Program-made: the position numbers and the translations under genes
Origin: Sphaerolaimus hirsutus
Lineage: Eukaryota; Nematoda; Chromadorea; Monhysterida; Sphaerolaimidae
Assembly (NCBI GenBank): GCA_964036195.1
Contig: OZ038457.1
Location: forward strand, 10,629,147 to 10,693,146
Reading direction: 5' to 3'
DNA: 64,000 bases
Shown: positions 23,501 through 38,500 of the stretch, piece after piece
Position numbering within the stretch: the stretch's first letter is position 1
Layout of the letters: the number at the start of each line of letters is the position of its first letter
The notes under the pieces: generated by a model
Databases searched by the model: none
What the model was told of the DNA's origin: nothing
The model's input: the letters and a program-made list of their open reading frames with translations, nothing else

Positions 23501-26500
23501 CAGAATTATAAATGTACCCTATTTTCTCAAAATACCCCCAGGGAGTGTACTAGGTATTTTGAGAGTGAATTTTGAGGAAGTTTATTCAAGTTTTTTTTAA
23601 AGGTGGTTCATTTCGCCAGAAATTTCGTGAAATCCCACATACCGTATTTCTTCTAATAGAACAGCATATCTCCAATAGAACGGCGGGTATTGGCATGTTT
23701 TTGCGCTCATGAAAACAATAGAATGGCGCCCTCCAACTTAATGGCACCTCCAATAGAACGGCATGTAGAAATTGCATTGGAATAGTGCTAAAACAAAACA
23801 AAAAAGTTATTTTATTTTATTCTTCAATTTTCCATATGATAATTATTTATAATATTTTGCCAACCCTGGTTGAACGCTCTAAATTAGCCCAGCAAGACCA
23901 CGTTATTGAAGCTCAAATTCAATCAACCATATCCGCCACGTAAACCGAGTAAAACCATTCTTAGAGCCCCTTTTCTTTGGACAGGGCGCTGCCCAAACAA
24001 AAGCATTTTTGACACAGCCTCAACCCCAATACCTATACCTGACTGGCAGAAAAATTTGGCCAATGTGGCCAATACAACGGCCGACAAGAAAGTCTGGGGC
24101 CAGTTCTGCAAATTGAGAAGTGAGAAGTAAAATGGCAAATGCAAAGTGAAATGAGAAGTGAGAAGTGAATTGAGAAGGAAATTGGGAAAAGCGAACGGAA
24201 ATTACTTCAAATCTTTATTTTTTAAGTTCGCTTTTTCCAATTTACTTGCCATTTCACTACGCATTTGCCAATTTTATTCTCAATTCACTACGCATTTGCC
24301 ATTTTACTTCTCACTTCTCAATTTGCGGTCCTGGCGCTTGGCCTGGTCTGGTGTGGTCTGGTCGTCCGTAACGGGACGACAAGAAGGTCAGGCGGAACAC
24401 CCCCCCCCCCCCCCACCCCCCAATTACTCATATGTTCGCACCTGACACTCTTCTTGTGCGCGCCGCGCGAGTGCGAGTTGCAGCCGGCGCCGGGGGTCGC
24501 CAGCAGGCTCGCAGGCGGCTGGTGCGGGTTGCCCGCGTCGGCGGGGCTGCCCGACGAGGTGGACTCGACGGAGGCGCCCAGGTGCAGTCTGCCGACGCGC
24601 CGCCGCGCCGCCTCCAGCTGGTCGCCGCTGTAGCGCCGCTGCACCCACGCGTGAGGTGATGTTGGAGGGGATAACTGCCGTTCCATGGCGCTGGTGAATT
24701 GAAACTGCGGCACGTTTCTCCCGTCACTTTTCTGCGCGCGTGCTCATATTCTGTTCGTATTTATACCCGACTTGATATTTAAAGTGCATGTGCGGTTCAT
24801 GTGGGCAATATGCTAACTGTTGCTTAGGCATGAAATTATTATAAAATGTCGAAAACGTGCGTCGATGTTCAATTGTAAATGTAAAATAACTGAACAGCGA
24901 TTAGGGTGTCAACAAAAACTTTTTGGCGGAAAACGGAAACGGAAACGGAAAAAATTTTGCACATGCCGGAAAACGGAAATGGAAACGGAAAAATTTTTGC
25001 ACTTGCCGGAAAACGGAAAACGGAAAAATGGAAGGCCGGAAAACGGAAACGGAAACGGAAAAATTTGCTGAAATTATGCTGGAAACGGAAAAAAATTGCT
25101 GAAATTTTGCCGGAAACGGAAAAAAATTTGCAGAAATTTATCCTGAATTAAAAAAAATTGCAGAAATCTCACTAGAAATAGGAAAAATTCACTATATTGA
25201 GAACCTGTATGCATTTTTACCAGTTTGGCTGAAACAGAAAACAGAAAATTGAGCTGGAAAGTGGAAAAAAGTTGGAAAACAGACAATTGAACCGGAAAAC
25301 GGAAAAAAGCGGAAAAACTGAAAAAAATTGCCGGAAAACGGAAAGTGAGCCGGAAAAACGGAAACGGAAACGGAAAAAAAATTTAGCAGCCGGAAAACGG
25401 AAACGGAAACGGAAAAAAATTTGCCTGCGGAAAGCGGAAACGGAAAACGGAAAACGGAAAGTTGACACCCTAACAGCGATGGATGTTTGCGTAATTTGAT
25501 ATACAAGTTGCATGTACGAGTAACATTCGGCACCCCGCCAGTGAAGACATAAATGGTCCTACACACACTAATTTACTACATTCGAGTTCACTGGAATATC
25601 CCTCAAATACGATTGATGGAGATTAAAGGTGACTCATGCTAGTAGACTCAAATGTGTTCAAAGCTGATCAGGTTATGAGTACCTATTCGAAATAAAGGTT
25701 GTAAACTAGTGTGTCTACGCTAGTGATGGAAAAGCACCACGAAAATGGCGCCCATCCAGGAAAATTTCACGCGATATCGGGCGCCATCGAAAACAATGGC
25801 ACCGGGCACCAGCAAAAAATAGTGCCATGCGCCAAGGGCGCCAAGAGCGCTGGGGACGTATGGCGCCATTAAAGGGTGCCAGCCCTTGGGCACCATTCCA
25901 TCACTAGTGTAGGCTCAATACAATAACCGCACGTGCATTATGTCACCGCAGTAAACCACTATCACTTAAAACACTATCACGAATATATTTACTTATGTAA
26001 TTACAACAATAAATACGGGGGCACCAGAATTCACCAGAATGTGCTCGTTTAAGTACGTATGAAGAAAAAGTGTGTGAAATGTTTTTCATCATTTGCACAG
26101 AGTCTCAGTTTGCGCACGTTCAAACAGCTGCCGTCATCGCAGAAGTATCTTTTGGTGCTTTTGTAGGGCATTTATTTATTTTCTCTTCCAGCTGGCGTAG
26201 AATGACTTGACACACATAATTTGGTTGCTAAATTATTTTGTAGTAAATTCAACATACTACAGTATGAATGGAGAATAAATGCTTCGGCTAGTTGCCGCTA
26301 AATAGTTTGTTATACAAGCAACGTAATTGTCATGACCAGTGCAAAGTTGTTAAAAGGTTCGTACGTTTACTCGAAAAATACGCGTACGCGTGTACGCGGT
26401 AAATACATTTACATTTACTTTTTTAAATACCGTACGCACTCGTACGCGTACATTTTCAAAGCATACGCGCACGGAAAATTTATTTCAGAATTCTAGTGAT

Positions 26501-29500
26501 TTACCGGATTTGGATGAATTAGTGTTATATTTTTGTTGCCGCTATTGGCCCCGCACACGCTAGTTGACATCGACACCAAATGTCAACTGGTGCCGATCTC
26601 GATTCAAAGCTTGCTGACGAGCTGACGAACGACCTTCAAACGCAAGCTTTGAATTGGGAACGGGACCAGTTGACATTTGGTGTCTATGTCAACTAGCGTG
26701 TGTAGGGCTAATCTTGCTATTTTTATCTCCTAGAATAAAGAGACCCTGAAAACTATGTTATCTATCATTTTCTTAAACAAAACCATATGTTGTGCTGTAC
26801 ACATATGAAAAGTGCCCACTTGACACCCACTTGAAAAAGTATTGATGCCTCACAAAAGGTGTAGCGCCAGGAATGACGAAAAGTAGTCGTTTCTACACTC
26901 ACAAGAAAAGTACCCAAATTTACGCGTAGGTACGAGTAAAAAGAAGTATTTTACATTTTCGATACTTTGTGGTGAGTAAAAAAAATACTTTACGTTTACA
27001 TATACTTATAAAAAAGTTCAGTAATTCTAACAACTCTGGACCAGTGCGCAATCAAATAAAAAAATATAACACAAGCTTAATCATTTTTTTAGTTGGAATG
27101 AAGTAAATACCTAGGTACTACACCTGGCTGCACTGCTAGACATTTATTCTTTTTGTTTGGCAACTCAAACGCGATCATCTAAATTCCTATGTGTTATTTC
27201 ACTGTGGCGTCGCGAATAGCTGGGTGTTATGCTTCACAAACATCATATGGTGGTTAACAAAAGTGCGAATGAAATGAAGCTCAATAACACATCCTTATTA
27301 CCCGTCACCAAATCCAATTTTGAGCAGTTCTGTGCCGCCTTCAGCGCAATAATTCAAGTTAGATGTGATGATTTTATCTGTTTCTGCTGAACGACGCATT
27401 GGTTGGAATTTTCTGTATTCTATGGGGCTGCGCACACTTGTACACCATTAAAATTTAGGAAACTCGTAAATCTATTCTGAACCATTTTGAGTTCACCCAA
27501 ATGAGAAGTGTGTCACTGTCGAGTACTGTTGACGGCAGCCACAACATTCATTCTTGTAAATCAAAATTTGTACAAAACAGATTTAAGTGTTTCCCAAATA
27601 TGGATGGTGTATTTGTGTGCGTGGCAACTGCAAATTCACTGGACCTTCAACGGTTCAACCTTTTTGTAATTGATGAAAGCGAATATGTACGTGCGTGAAT
27701 ATTTGTGTACTTAACTTTCATTTAAGAGTGTGCGTGGTGATATTGGAGGGAAAACCGACTTTTAACCAACTCAAATTGTAAGCCGTCAATTGATAAGCCG
27801 GAGTGCGCATGCATGCCATATTTGACTCCTTTTTAATTTTATTTCATATTCCCGTAATACTCGTTTTTAAGCCGCAAAATAATTACATTGTTCACTCGAA
27901 TTGTATAGTCATCTGCGAATCGCATGCTATGCATTTTTCCTGAACGAAATATTATTTACATCATTAAAACATTTGATTTCAGACTGAAACGTAAATAATA
28001 TGTTAGTTGTACTCGGCTCCGCATTTTTTTAAATATTTTTCTTCGAACCCAGCGTCGACCTACCTTTGTCCATACGTGTGCGGCTGGCTGTGCGGCAGGC
28101 GCCTCAGCTCCGGCAGCGTGTGCCTGGTGGACGGCGTGCGGTACCTCCTGCGGCGCAGCTCCACCGGTGTGACGAACAGAACGTCGGCGCAGCGCTGCAG
28201 NNNNNNNNNNNNNNNNNNNNNNNNNNNNNNNNNNNNNNNNNNNNNNNNNNNNNNNNNNNNNNNNNNNNNNNNNNNNNNNNNNNNNNNNNNNNNNNNNNNN
28301 NNNNNNNNNNNNNNNNNNNNNNNNNNNNNNNNNNNNNNNNNNNNNNNNNNNNNNNNNNNNNNNNNNNNNNNNNNNNNNNNNNNNNNNNNNNNNNNNNNNN
28401 CGATATGCCGCGGCGCAGTGGCGACCGCCGCCGGTGACCGTCACGATCGCCGCCCGAACCAACATGATACAACTTGTTCAGTGATTGTGTGTATGATGGC
28501 TGGAAATGATTGCTTAGGTGGTGCTGATTCAGGCATCACTTTCATCAGCTGAGATTCATTTACCTCGGATCGCCTTCGGTTCAATGATCGATCGTTTATA
28601 GTCACTGTGAAATCATTGGTTTTGGTGCGTACCGCCGGTGTGTTTTTCTCGGAGGGAGTTTCGCACATACAGTAGCTACTTGCTGCCATTTCTCATTTTC
28701 TAATGGTTTTTATTGGATTAGGATTGGTACCCTCAAAAAATCTGTAATGTAAATATTAATCAGTAAGTCAAAACTAAAATACAATATGGTAAGGACTGAA
28801 TATAAGGGCTTCATATTTTTTGACGGTATAATGTAGCTGTATACAACCATAAAATAACCGACATTCATATAAACACTAGCGCAAATGATAAATATTGAAA
28901 AAAATGATACGGTATAATACATTAAAACCCATTCGATTTACCTACCTAATAACATACTGGCATATAAAGAATTTATTTAATTTCATAACTGTTATATTGA
29001 ATAATTTACTTATTTATTTTACCTTATACCAGTAAGTAAATACGTAATTACACGTGGTAGTACTGGATGGACATACGATTAAAAACAACTAGGTACTAGG
29101 CAGAGTTGCGAAAGTGTATTTACACTTACCCGAAATACCCGGGTAAATGGGTATTTATATTTACACTTACACTTACACGTTCATAAAATACCCATACACT
29201 TTTTTTACACTTTCCTGGGCAAAATACCCGGGTACAGAAAGTGTATTTTTTTTCTTTCAGATGGCCCTGTTTTATGCTTTTGAGAAAGCATAATATAGGG
29301 TCATGTACATGGTCGGGCTGAAAAGTCCCCGGGCAGTGCTCGCCATTCACGCTAGGCGTAAGCTACGGTTATAAAATTTTAACACATTAATGTATCAGGT
29401 GTTTTGAGTTTTCACCCAAAATTTCACCCCTCTAGCTCCACCCACTGCGGAACTGTGGGGGTTACAATTTCGGTCATTTTGTACTGATGTACAAATGGTG

Positions 29501-32500
29501 CTCTAGCTCAACGCTGATTTAAGTTGTGATCATGAAACTTTGGCTAGTGTAAGACACCAGTGTTGACAATGTGCTGATAGTATTCAACACTTTCATCAAC
29601 ATCATTGCTATTAAGGTAAAATTAATATGCAGATCAGGGTGTTGTGCAAGAAACGTGGGAACTGTGATGGATGTTTTTGGTGATCATCTGAGATCGTGTT
29701 GTATTGCAGTGATTTTAATGTTGTTTTGAAATGTGCAGTAAATTATTATGTCAATTAAATTTCATTTGTGTTTCATTACTAATCTGTAGTGGACACATTA
29801 CCTGTGTTTAACAGCAGTGTGCATGAAAAACGCCTCCTGTATTAACCTGTATTGACCAACCGTAGAGGCAGAATGATGAATTTGGTAGTGAGAGTAGTGA
29901 CAGTAATGGCAATATGGACTAGGCTTATGATATAATAGCTAATGTTGGTTAGTGCTGGCACATTGCCAACACTGGTGGCTTACACTAGCCAAAGTTTCAT
30001 GATCACAACTTAAAGCAGCGTTGAGCTAGAGCACCATTTGTACATCAGTACAAAATGACCGAAATTGTAACCCCCACAGTTCCGCAGTGGGTGGAGCTAG
30101 AGGGGCGAAATTTTGGGTGAAAACTCAAAACACCTGACATATTAACGTGTTGAAATTTTATGAGTGTAGCTTACCCCTAGCGTGAATGGCGAGCACTGCC
30201 CGGGGACTTTTCAGCCCGACCATGTACAAAAAATGCATTGAATGTAGAAAATATGGCAATGTACAAACTAGCCTTTGATCTACAACCTTTGATCAGTACT
30301 CATGGTATTCTACAGTTTCATCATACTTTTGTAAAAAGGACGAGATCAATGGAAATTCACCAGCTGGACACAAAGTCAACTTTTGCATTGACATTCGCTG
30401 CATGTCCATCCTTGCATCTCAACAGTGCTGTATCGCATTGCCTCATCAGTAAAATATCAACGCTGAAGAAGTGCCATTATTAGGGATCTTCATACCACTA
30501 CAGTATTTGTTACAGTCTGAAATGTTTCATCAAAGGCCGTAAAATGTGAAATAATGCATGAAAATGATAAATCAATTGATCTAAAGGTGAGAACAGCAGT
30601 GTTTTCTAATGCTCAACAGTGAGAGCTCTTTCTAAAAAAAATTTTACACTTACACTTTTTTTACACTTTCCTAGGTATTTTTAAAATACCTTACACTTTT
30701 GGTATCCATACTCAAAATTTGGAAAGTGTATTTACACTTACACTTACACTTTCCAAAAATACCGGTATTTTAACAACTCTGCTACTAGGTAGGTAAATGA
30801 GTTTGAGCAGAAAATTAGTGTCATCGTATGCAAACTGTAAAGACTGTCTACGATTGTATAATATTATATTTAAGATGAATTAAACAGATCCATAGTCCAT
30901 TGAATACCAACCAACTATACACGGTTCACATACACTAGTACCGTAAATTTTCTAATTCGGCGACAGGTCTCCAATAATACGACATCTCCAATAGTGCGAC
31001 GAGTCATATTTTCGTCACATCTTCAATAAAACTAACAATTTATAAATTGTACCTATTTACAGATGGGATCCATTTACAATTATTCAAAAAAAAGGACATG
31101 AATTCATGTACCTAAACTTCACATTCAGCGGCTTCGCCGAACTAAGAAGGTGGATTTATTCGAGGGGGGAGTTCTTTTCCTCGTGTGATTAACAGGTGGA
31201 GTTATTGAAAGCGAGCTCTTTGAAGACTTATACGGAATAGGATTTGCAATATGTTAAAGCCGATTCTACCCTTTATTTATGTGATAAATTTATCATGAAA
31301 TTTCATGAAAACTGACAGAAAAAAAACATTCCTTAAAAATCCCACACTCGAAAGTCCCCTTTCGAATAAAGCCATTCAAATTTTGCTGGTGAAATGATTA
31401 CCTAACCAAAACATTGGGGTGGTTATTTCGTGGATATAAATAAACATACCTATGTACAACATTCATAGCTCAGTGATTTCATCCGAGCACATTTACCTAA
31501 ACATGTCTAGCCATGTGTTGCATAAAACCCGTTCTAATCTAGCACTGGGCATTTTTTCAAGGTGAGTAGTTATCGTATTACATCGAATAGGCTGTCACTG
31601 GGGCGTTTTCCGAGAAGGAGTTTCACACTCTCGTAGAAGATACCCTCTCAAGACGGTATTGAATGTTGGACCTGCTAAATCACCGAAAATGCATCGGTGC
31701 GCGTGGCTCTAGCGAGGCTAAGTTGTGGCTGCGGCTGCATTCTTCTGCCGGCGGCTGGTGCAGGTGCCGCGTCCAACTGGCGCGACAGGTCGTTCTGCTG
31801 CAGTGCCTGCATAAGATTGACCAGGTTACAGGTGGGATTAGGGCTCGAACTCGACTCGACTCGACTCGTGACTCGAGGGTAAAACAGGGTACCGACTCGC
31901 CTCGTCTGACTCGACCGGAAAAATATGGCCCAAACTCGAGACTCGAAGTTGTTGCCTCACTCGACTCAAAATTTTGGCAAATTTCGAGTCAGGATTTCCA
32001 TTGAATAATGTCCTGAAATATCAATTTTGATATGAAATTTTAAACATATTTTTCAAAAATTTGGCGCGCGAGTGTGATAAATTGTGGATCGGATTTTTTA
32101 TTTTTTTTATTTTATACTTTATTTGGGATTGCTTACGTCAGAAAGAATAAAAATCAATCGAGCAAGCAGCGATTATCCACGTTTACGGTGTACCGCTCCA
32201 ATCTATATACAAACCTACACTATATCTAACCGTTCACACAGCCGATCACTTGCGCCGATCACATGCGAAAGATATCGAAATTCACGCGCGACCTTTGCTG
32301 TGGCTTGTACCGGCTTTGACTCCTGAAATGTGATGGAAAAAAACGACAATCGATGCATGAATATTATCGATTATGATCTCTTACACCTTCGTACCACACA
32401 ACTATTTCAAGCGTTTTGTGTTCACGTGAACCGATTTAAAATAATAAATATTTTACGCATCATAAATTTTCGAGGAATTCCGTAAAAATGTGTACAGAAA

Positions 32501-35500
32501 ACCATAAACAGCAGCCAAAATGGTCGAAACATCATCTTCGGGAGCTCGTTGTTACCCGAAACGTACAACCCATTTTTCGTGCACACGTTGGAACAAATCC
32601 AAACGTAATGGACTCACACTGCCGCATCGTCGAAGTATATGGTCGTAACGTCGACTTGGTTTCGAAGGCTACCATGCCTGCTGGCAGCCGTGTATTGCGT
32701 TTCCGCCCCCGACTGGTCCTGCCCGACGTGCCTGTGATGTTTGACGTATCATCCGGTGGGCATTCGAGGTGAGAATTTGTAAACTTTTAAGCCCTTCCTA
32801 GACACTTTTACATTCCTAAACTTGTGTCCAAAAACGAAATGCCAAAAGTTCAAACTTCCTCAGGTATGAGGCCGTTAGCAAAGTTGACGACGTCACAATC
32901 AATGTTAAGTCCTGGACTTTCCCGCGCGTCCTCTGCCAAGACCACGGTGTGGTTGATAGATTGGCGGAGAATTTCCAGGTGGATTTTCCCCTTCTTGTTT
33001 TTTGGGATCTATTTTGCCTCTTAAGCTGTATCTACTGATTATTTTTAAAAATATTCTATCCAGACCATGACACTTCATACGACACCTACCGACAATATGT
33101 TGGTCGAGGATGGTACAATTCCCGCGCAAGAAAGCCAGTGTCCGACGAACCAAGATGTCCAATGCACCAAGCTGATGTCTAGCGAACACTGGTCGCTGAA
33201 CGGCTCACTGTATGGAACAACGTTAAGCCGTGCGACGGCTTCCTGCAAGAGAGGCATGATTGAAGTGGAACTAAGTGCCAACTAGCAACGTTCAAGTAAT
33301 GTGATGTTTGTCTATTTTTCCCCCTCATGTTTTTTGGTAGATATACTTATTTTTATATGATGAGTTTCCCGTATTTTCTTTTGACGGTTCAATTTTTGGC
33401 TGCAATATTAAATATATTGCTTGGTAAAATAAAGATGGCGCCCGTCAAAAATTAAAGATGGCGTCCTGAAGATAAAGATGGCGTCCATATGATGATGACC
33501 ATTTATTATTGGTATTTTCAATATTTTAACCCACACACTGTACTATAACTACATAGATGCATGAAAAATGCCGAGGAAATTTGATTTGGACGTGTATCTG
33601 GGTCTAGTCCAGATTACCCCACTGATCCAATAGCAACTTTTCCAGCATTTTTCCACGCATATATGTAGTATGGCACAGTGTACTAGTCTCTATACCGAGT
33701 AATTTTTCATACCTTCTATTATCAACTTGTCCACTGCCTTCCTGTGGGCTGGGCAAATCCATTTTGATAACCAATCATTTCTAGAGGCACATTGCGATAC
33801 ACACTTTAGTTCCATGATGGTATGTCTATATTGTTCCAAAGCTGAACAGTTGTATAAAATGTGGTCTTGATCACAAATTACTTTAAGCCCTAATATTGTG
33901 CATTTCGAGCATGTTTTACTATTAGTTCCGTTATGGTGCCTAAGTGCATTATGACGTGCTGCAAACCAAGCTAGATGGTTGAAGTGTACCCCCCCCGGGT
34001 GCATTTGTTCGCCTATATCATTCCTTATTGTGCAGACTTTTTGGTTCGTAACCGTTTTCTTTGATGATGATATTCTATGATGCCTACATGCAAGTTTAAC
34101 GTTTGTTTTCGTAAGGGCGCGTGCTATAGATACTGGGAGTGAGATATCCGTGCAACAAGAATTCATTCGCGATGAAAGTGTACTGATATTTTCCTTTCGT
34201 AGGCGTATATTGTCTTGTAGTTTTGCGTCGCTTATCATAGCTGTTTTTAGGAGTCTATCTGTTGGTAAACTATTTCCATAATTGGTGAAGGTGATAGTCA
34301 TCTGTCGAAATCTATCGGAAGGTAGTTCTCCTCCCAAATCCAGCAGCAGACTATCTCCGCTTGCAGATTGAGGTAGCCTGCAGCAACGCTTCATAGTCCG
34401 TAGGTAAAGTTTATCCATTTTTGTTAGGATACCTTTGTTACATCCGGTAACTTCTAGTCCATACATGCTACCACTCTCTACATATGATTTCCAAGCTGTC
34501 TTACCATACAGAAGTGGTTTCGTTGTTTTTTGTGCCGAGAGGATAGCTAGACTGCTATTCTTTAGCATTTTGTTGTAACATGTTTCCATGTGTTTTTTGA
34601 ATGGTGTTTTTGTATTTGATATCAGCACTCCTAGATACTTTATTTCGTCGATTTCTTTTATATATCCTATCTCTTTGTTTGCATTGTAGCCTAGCTTCCA
34701 TTTTATATTGTGTCGTGGTGTACCCCATCTAATTACCGCCGATTTTTCTTGATTTATCGAGACGTTCCATTTCCAAGCCCAATCTGTAAATGTTTTCATT
34801 AACATCTGCAATTCATTTTCTGTGTTCGATAGAATGCAGATGTCATCAGCGAAGAAGAGACCCGGTATTTTTGGCAACCCGCGGTCTATCTTTGCACCGT
34901 AACTGGTGTTCAAAAGTTCTGTTGCTAAGTCGTGCATGTATATTGCGTAGAGGGTAGGACTTAAGGCACATCCTTGTGCAACTCCGATTGGATAATCCAT
35001 TTCATCACTTATATAATCACCGTAAGTCATTTTCACCTTAATATTTGAGTATGCATTTTTTACAGCGTTGGTGAGTAAACTCGGTAATCCCATGTTACTC
35101 ATTTTCGCCCATAGTTTTTCTCGATCCACTCTGTCAAAGGCTTTAACTGCATCGACGAAACATGTGTAAAAGGAAGAGCCGTTAGCCTTAGCATAAGCAT
35201 GACATGTGTTTATGATTTGTACGTTATCGCATGTTCGTCTGTTTGGACGGAATCCGCCTTGCAATTCGGTGAAGCTATTTGCTTTTTCTAATAGGAACAT
35301 TAGTTTATTGTTTAATAGTATCATGTAAAGTTTTTTGATGTTGCACGAGATTCCAATTGTTCTGTAGTTTTGCATATTTGCTTTGTCCCCCTTTTTATGC
35401 AGTAAAACTAATTTGCACAATACTGCATCGGTCGGTATCACCGATCCGTGCAACCACGAATTGTATAGTTGTACTAGATAACTTCTTATATTTTCTGTTA

Positions 35501-38500
35501 AAAATTTCAAGTGTTCGTGATGAATCCCTGTCGTACCAGGCGATTTATTTTGTTTTAGTTGCTTTATTGCTGCATCCACTTCTTGCAGTGTGAAGTCTTG
35601 GGTTATAGCATCTATATCATCTTGGTCGAACTTTTGATCATGCACTGTATATGTTGTAGGCGAGCCCGGGTTTTTTGTCATTATATTGTCCCATACTTTT
35701 GTCATTTCTTTGTTCATTTCCGTTGTGGTCTCTATCTGTTTGCCATCGGATGTTTTAATAGTCGTCACTACTCTTTCTGAATGCCAATTTTTATTTATAT
35801 GTTTGTATATGTCCTTCATCTCCTTCCCCTTCTGCTGCATGACATTTTCTATATGTTTTTCATTTGAACATATATATAATAGACGTTTTTCTTTCTTGAG
35901 TGCATTTTTCAGACGTTTTAGTTCATCGCCCAATTCGGTACTGTATCCTATTCGTATTTTACGCCTTGTTTTGGCGATGTTCCTATGTAGCTTCTGAATC
36001 GTGTGTGGAACCGAAACATTTTTTGCAAATATCTTCCTGTCTTTTGTGGCAGCATTAGAGGCAGCGTGTATTTCGCTAACCACCTCCTCATATGTCTCCA
36101 CCGATTTGTGTTGAAGTGATTTGCAGTATTCTTCCCACTCAAGGCCCTTAGGTTTTCGGTCTTGTTTGATTCTTTTTTTTATATCTAGGGATCCGTCTAA
36201 GTTCAGTATTATAGCGTGGTGGTCTGATAGAAGAGGACATTTCGTACCAGAATTGTCTATGTAGCCGTTTATGTCATCATGTCCAAAATTTGTAAAGCAG
36301 TAGTCAATAACCGTTTGACAATTAGTATGCTCAAATGTCCATATGTCTGAGAAAACTGAATTTACTAGTGTTGGCCCGTATTCTGCCATCCAGTCACGTA
36401 TTAGTTTTCCGTTTATGTTGATATCACTATGGTTATTTGGTAGGCCCAGGTCATCATTACCAATATGCCCGTTAAAATCCCCGATAATCAAAGTCTTTTG
36501 CCCATAATTTGAGTGGTGTAGTAATGTTTCCCCCATTTCCTTGAGCAGCGCCTCATTTTTATCTTGAATCTGTACTGACTTCTTTGATTTGCTATTGTTT
36601 TCTAGATAGCATGTTAAGAAGTTGTAAGTTTGCAATTTAGTATCAATCGAAATGCCAACTAAATTTGACACGTTTTGAAAAGACAGTGATTTGTATGGTA
36701 TATTATCTTTAACATATATAGATATACCACCCGTCTTTACATCAGTTTTAAAAGTGTGTATCGCATTATAGCCTGGTACCCTTATTGCATCTGTGGCACA
36801 TCTGAAATGAGTCTCGACGAAAAACATTATGTCGGCACTCACATTTTTAACCGCTGCAAAAAGTTCTTCACCTTTCCATCTTAACGAACGTGCATTTTGA
36901 TATAGTAATGTAATAGGTAGAGACATGGTATTTGCCACCATAAATTGGTCAACACAAGTGTCGGCGCATTCGTTTGAAATTGCATTTATTGGATCTATCG
37001 TAAGGAAAAAAGTGCAAAAAAATGTCCAACTGTGTAGCCAATTACCCGTTTTGCTAGTATACCATAAAACGTAAACAATGTTTATCATCCACATAAAATT
37101 TTGGAAAGCTGGCTTGCTGCCAAATGTAATAACATTGAAAATAAAACGATTTAAGCGCCTAAGTGCATTATCTATCAGTCCTGAGCTGATTGGTGGGCAA
37201 AGTGTTGAGTCAGCGTCCGCGCACCGGGTGTTTTGTTCATGTCCGTCACGCGGGAGTTTGTGTCCTGCGTGTTTACGATGAATTATTGCAATGTCCATAG
37301 TGGCTATACTATCGACTGACATTTTAACTAGTTCGCGCCGTATCAGTTCACAAATAACCATGTTGCCAAATTCTGCAGTGTGTATACCATCGCGTGCCAT
37401 AAGGCGTAAGAATAGGTCGATGCTGTCGTCACAGTTGCACTCGGCATGTTCCTCGCGCACAAATTTTATCAACGGCAATATGGTCACATTTGCTAAGTCC
37501 TTATTGGCGAGATCAATTAGCGCATTTTCTAATTTACTAAAAAACAAGAGCGTATCCGCACATAACAGGCGAGACCAACCATTTTTCAGGTGCCTATTCA
37601 TGGTCGGACCGATAAGCGATAAAATGAATTTTCCCTTAGGTTGCAGTTTAAGTCCAGTTGACACCAACACAGCTTTGATGCACTTGAAAACACCCGCGAT
37701 AAAAAAGTCGTCGACGCATGTGGCGCTGAAATTCTCTGTGAAATACTGATCTGCGTCACATGCGTCTAACACACAGCGAATTATTACAGCATCGTAACAT
37801 GTTTCGAATTGGACGTCTGCCAACGCAGCGCAAATAGTCGGTAGGCATTTGCCACTAAACATTGATTTGGTACTATGGACAGTAACAGGCAACTTATGGC
37901 TGGCACAGTCGGCGCTAAGCATCAATTGAATCGAATGAGCACATGAGTCGCCCGCGATGAGTACCGTATAAAAATACTCATACGCATTATCGTAATCGAC
38001 GCCAATTTTAGAGCAGTGGTTCCGGAAGGCCGGATTTGAATCACTATCGCGGTACGATATTTTGGGACCCATATCGCATGAGATGTGTAGATTTCGCAAA
38101 ATCTCAAGGGGGGACATTTTTTTATATCCAAATTGCTTTTCCGTGAAAATTGCAGTTTCTGGATTCTTCGCCCCTGACTTGACAAATGAAGCCAGCGTTT
38201 TGGCGCATCGAGCAGCCGTGATAGGTGCCAAATGGCTCAGGCGCATGCCTTTAGGCACATGGCGGATCATTCCGGTGTGGCCCATCGCACGTACCTGATT
38301 GGTGGGGGGTGGATTTGTCGTCCTTTTCACAAAGCGTAAGCCGGCGGCAGCGCTTGCCTGTGCGTGGCCTGCGTAGGTGCCATCGATCGCTGCCGTGCGC
38401 TGCGGCTTGGGCGCGTTTGTCGACGACTGGCCACCTATGTATATTATGATGTGTAACGGAATTACGTTAAAAGTTGGAACAGTGCCAAACGGTTGTGAAT

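Noticed and set aside
23906..24130. 74-codon plus-strand frame resembling a fragment of a larger protein
   Set aside because: The preceding sequence is open in another frame, so it may be a retroelement fossil, but I could not match it to anything and it ends in a MITE.
33064..33180. Alternative frame for exon 3 of the opposite-strand gene (DHDTSYDTYRQ...)
   Set aside because: It is open for 39 codons but needs a splice site that is not there; the chosen frame keeps phase and is longer.
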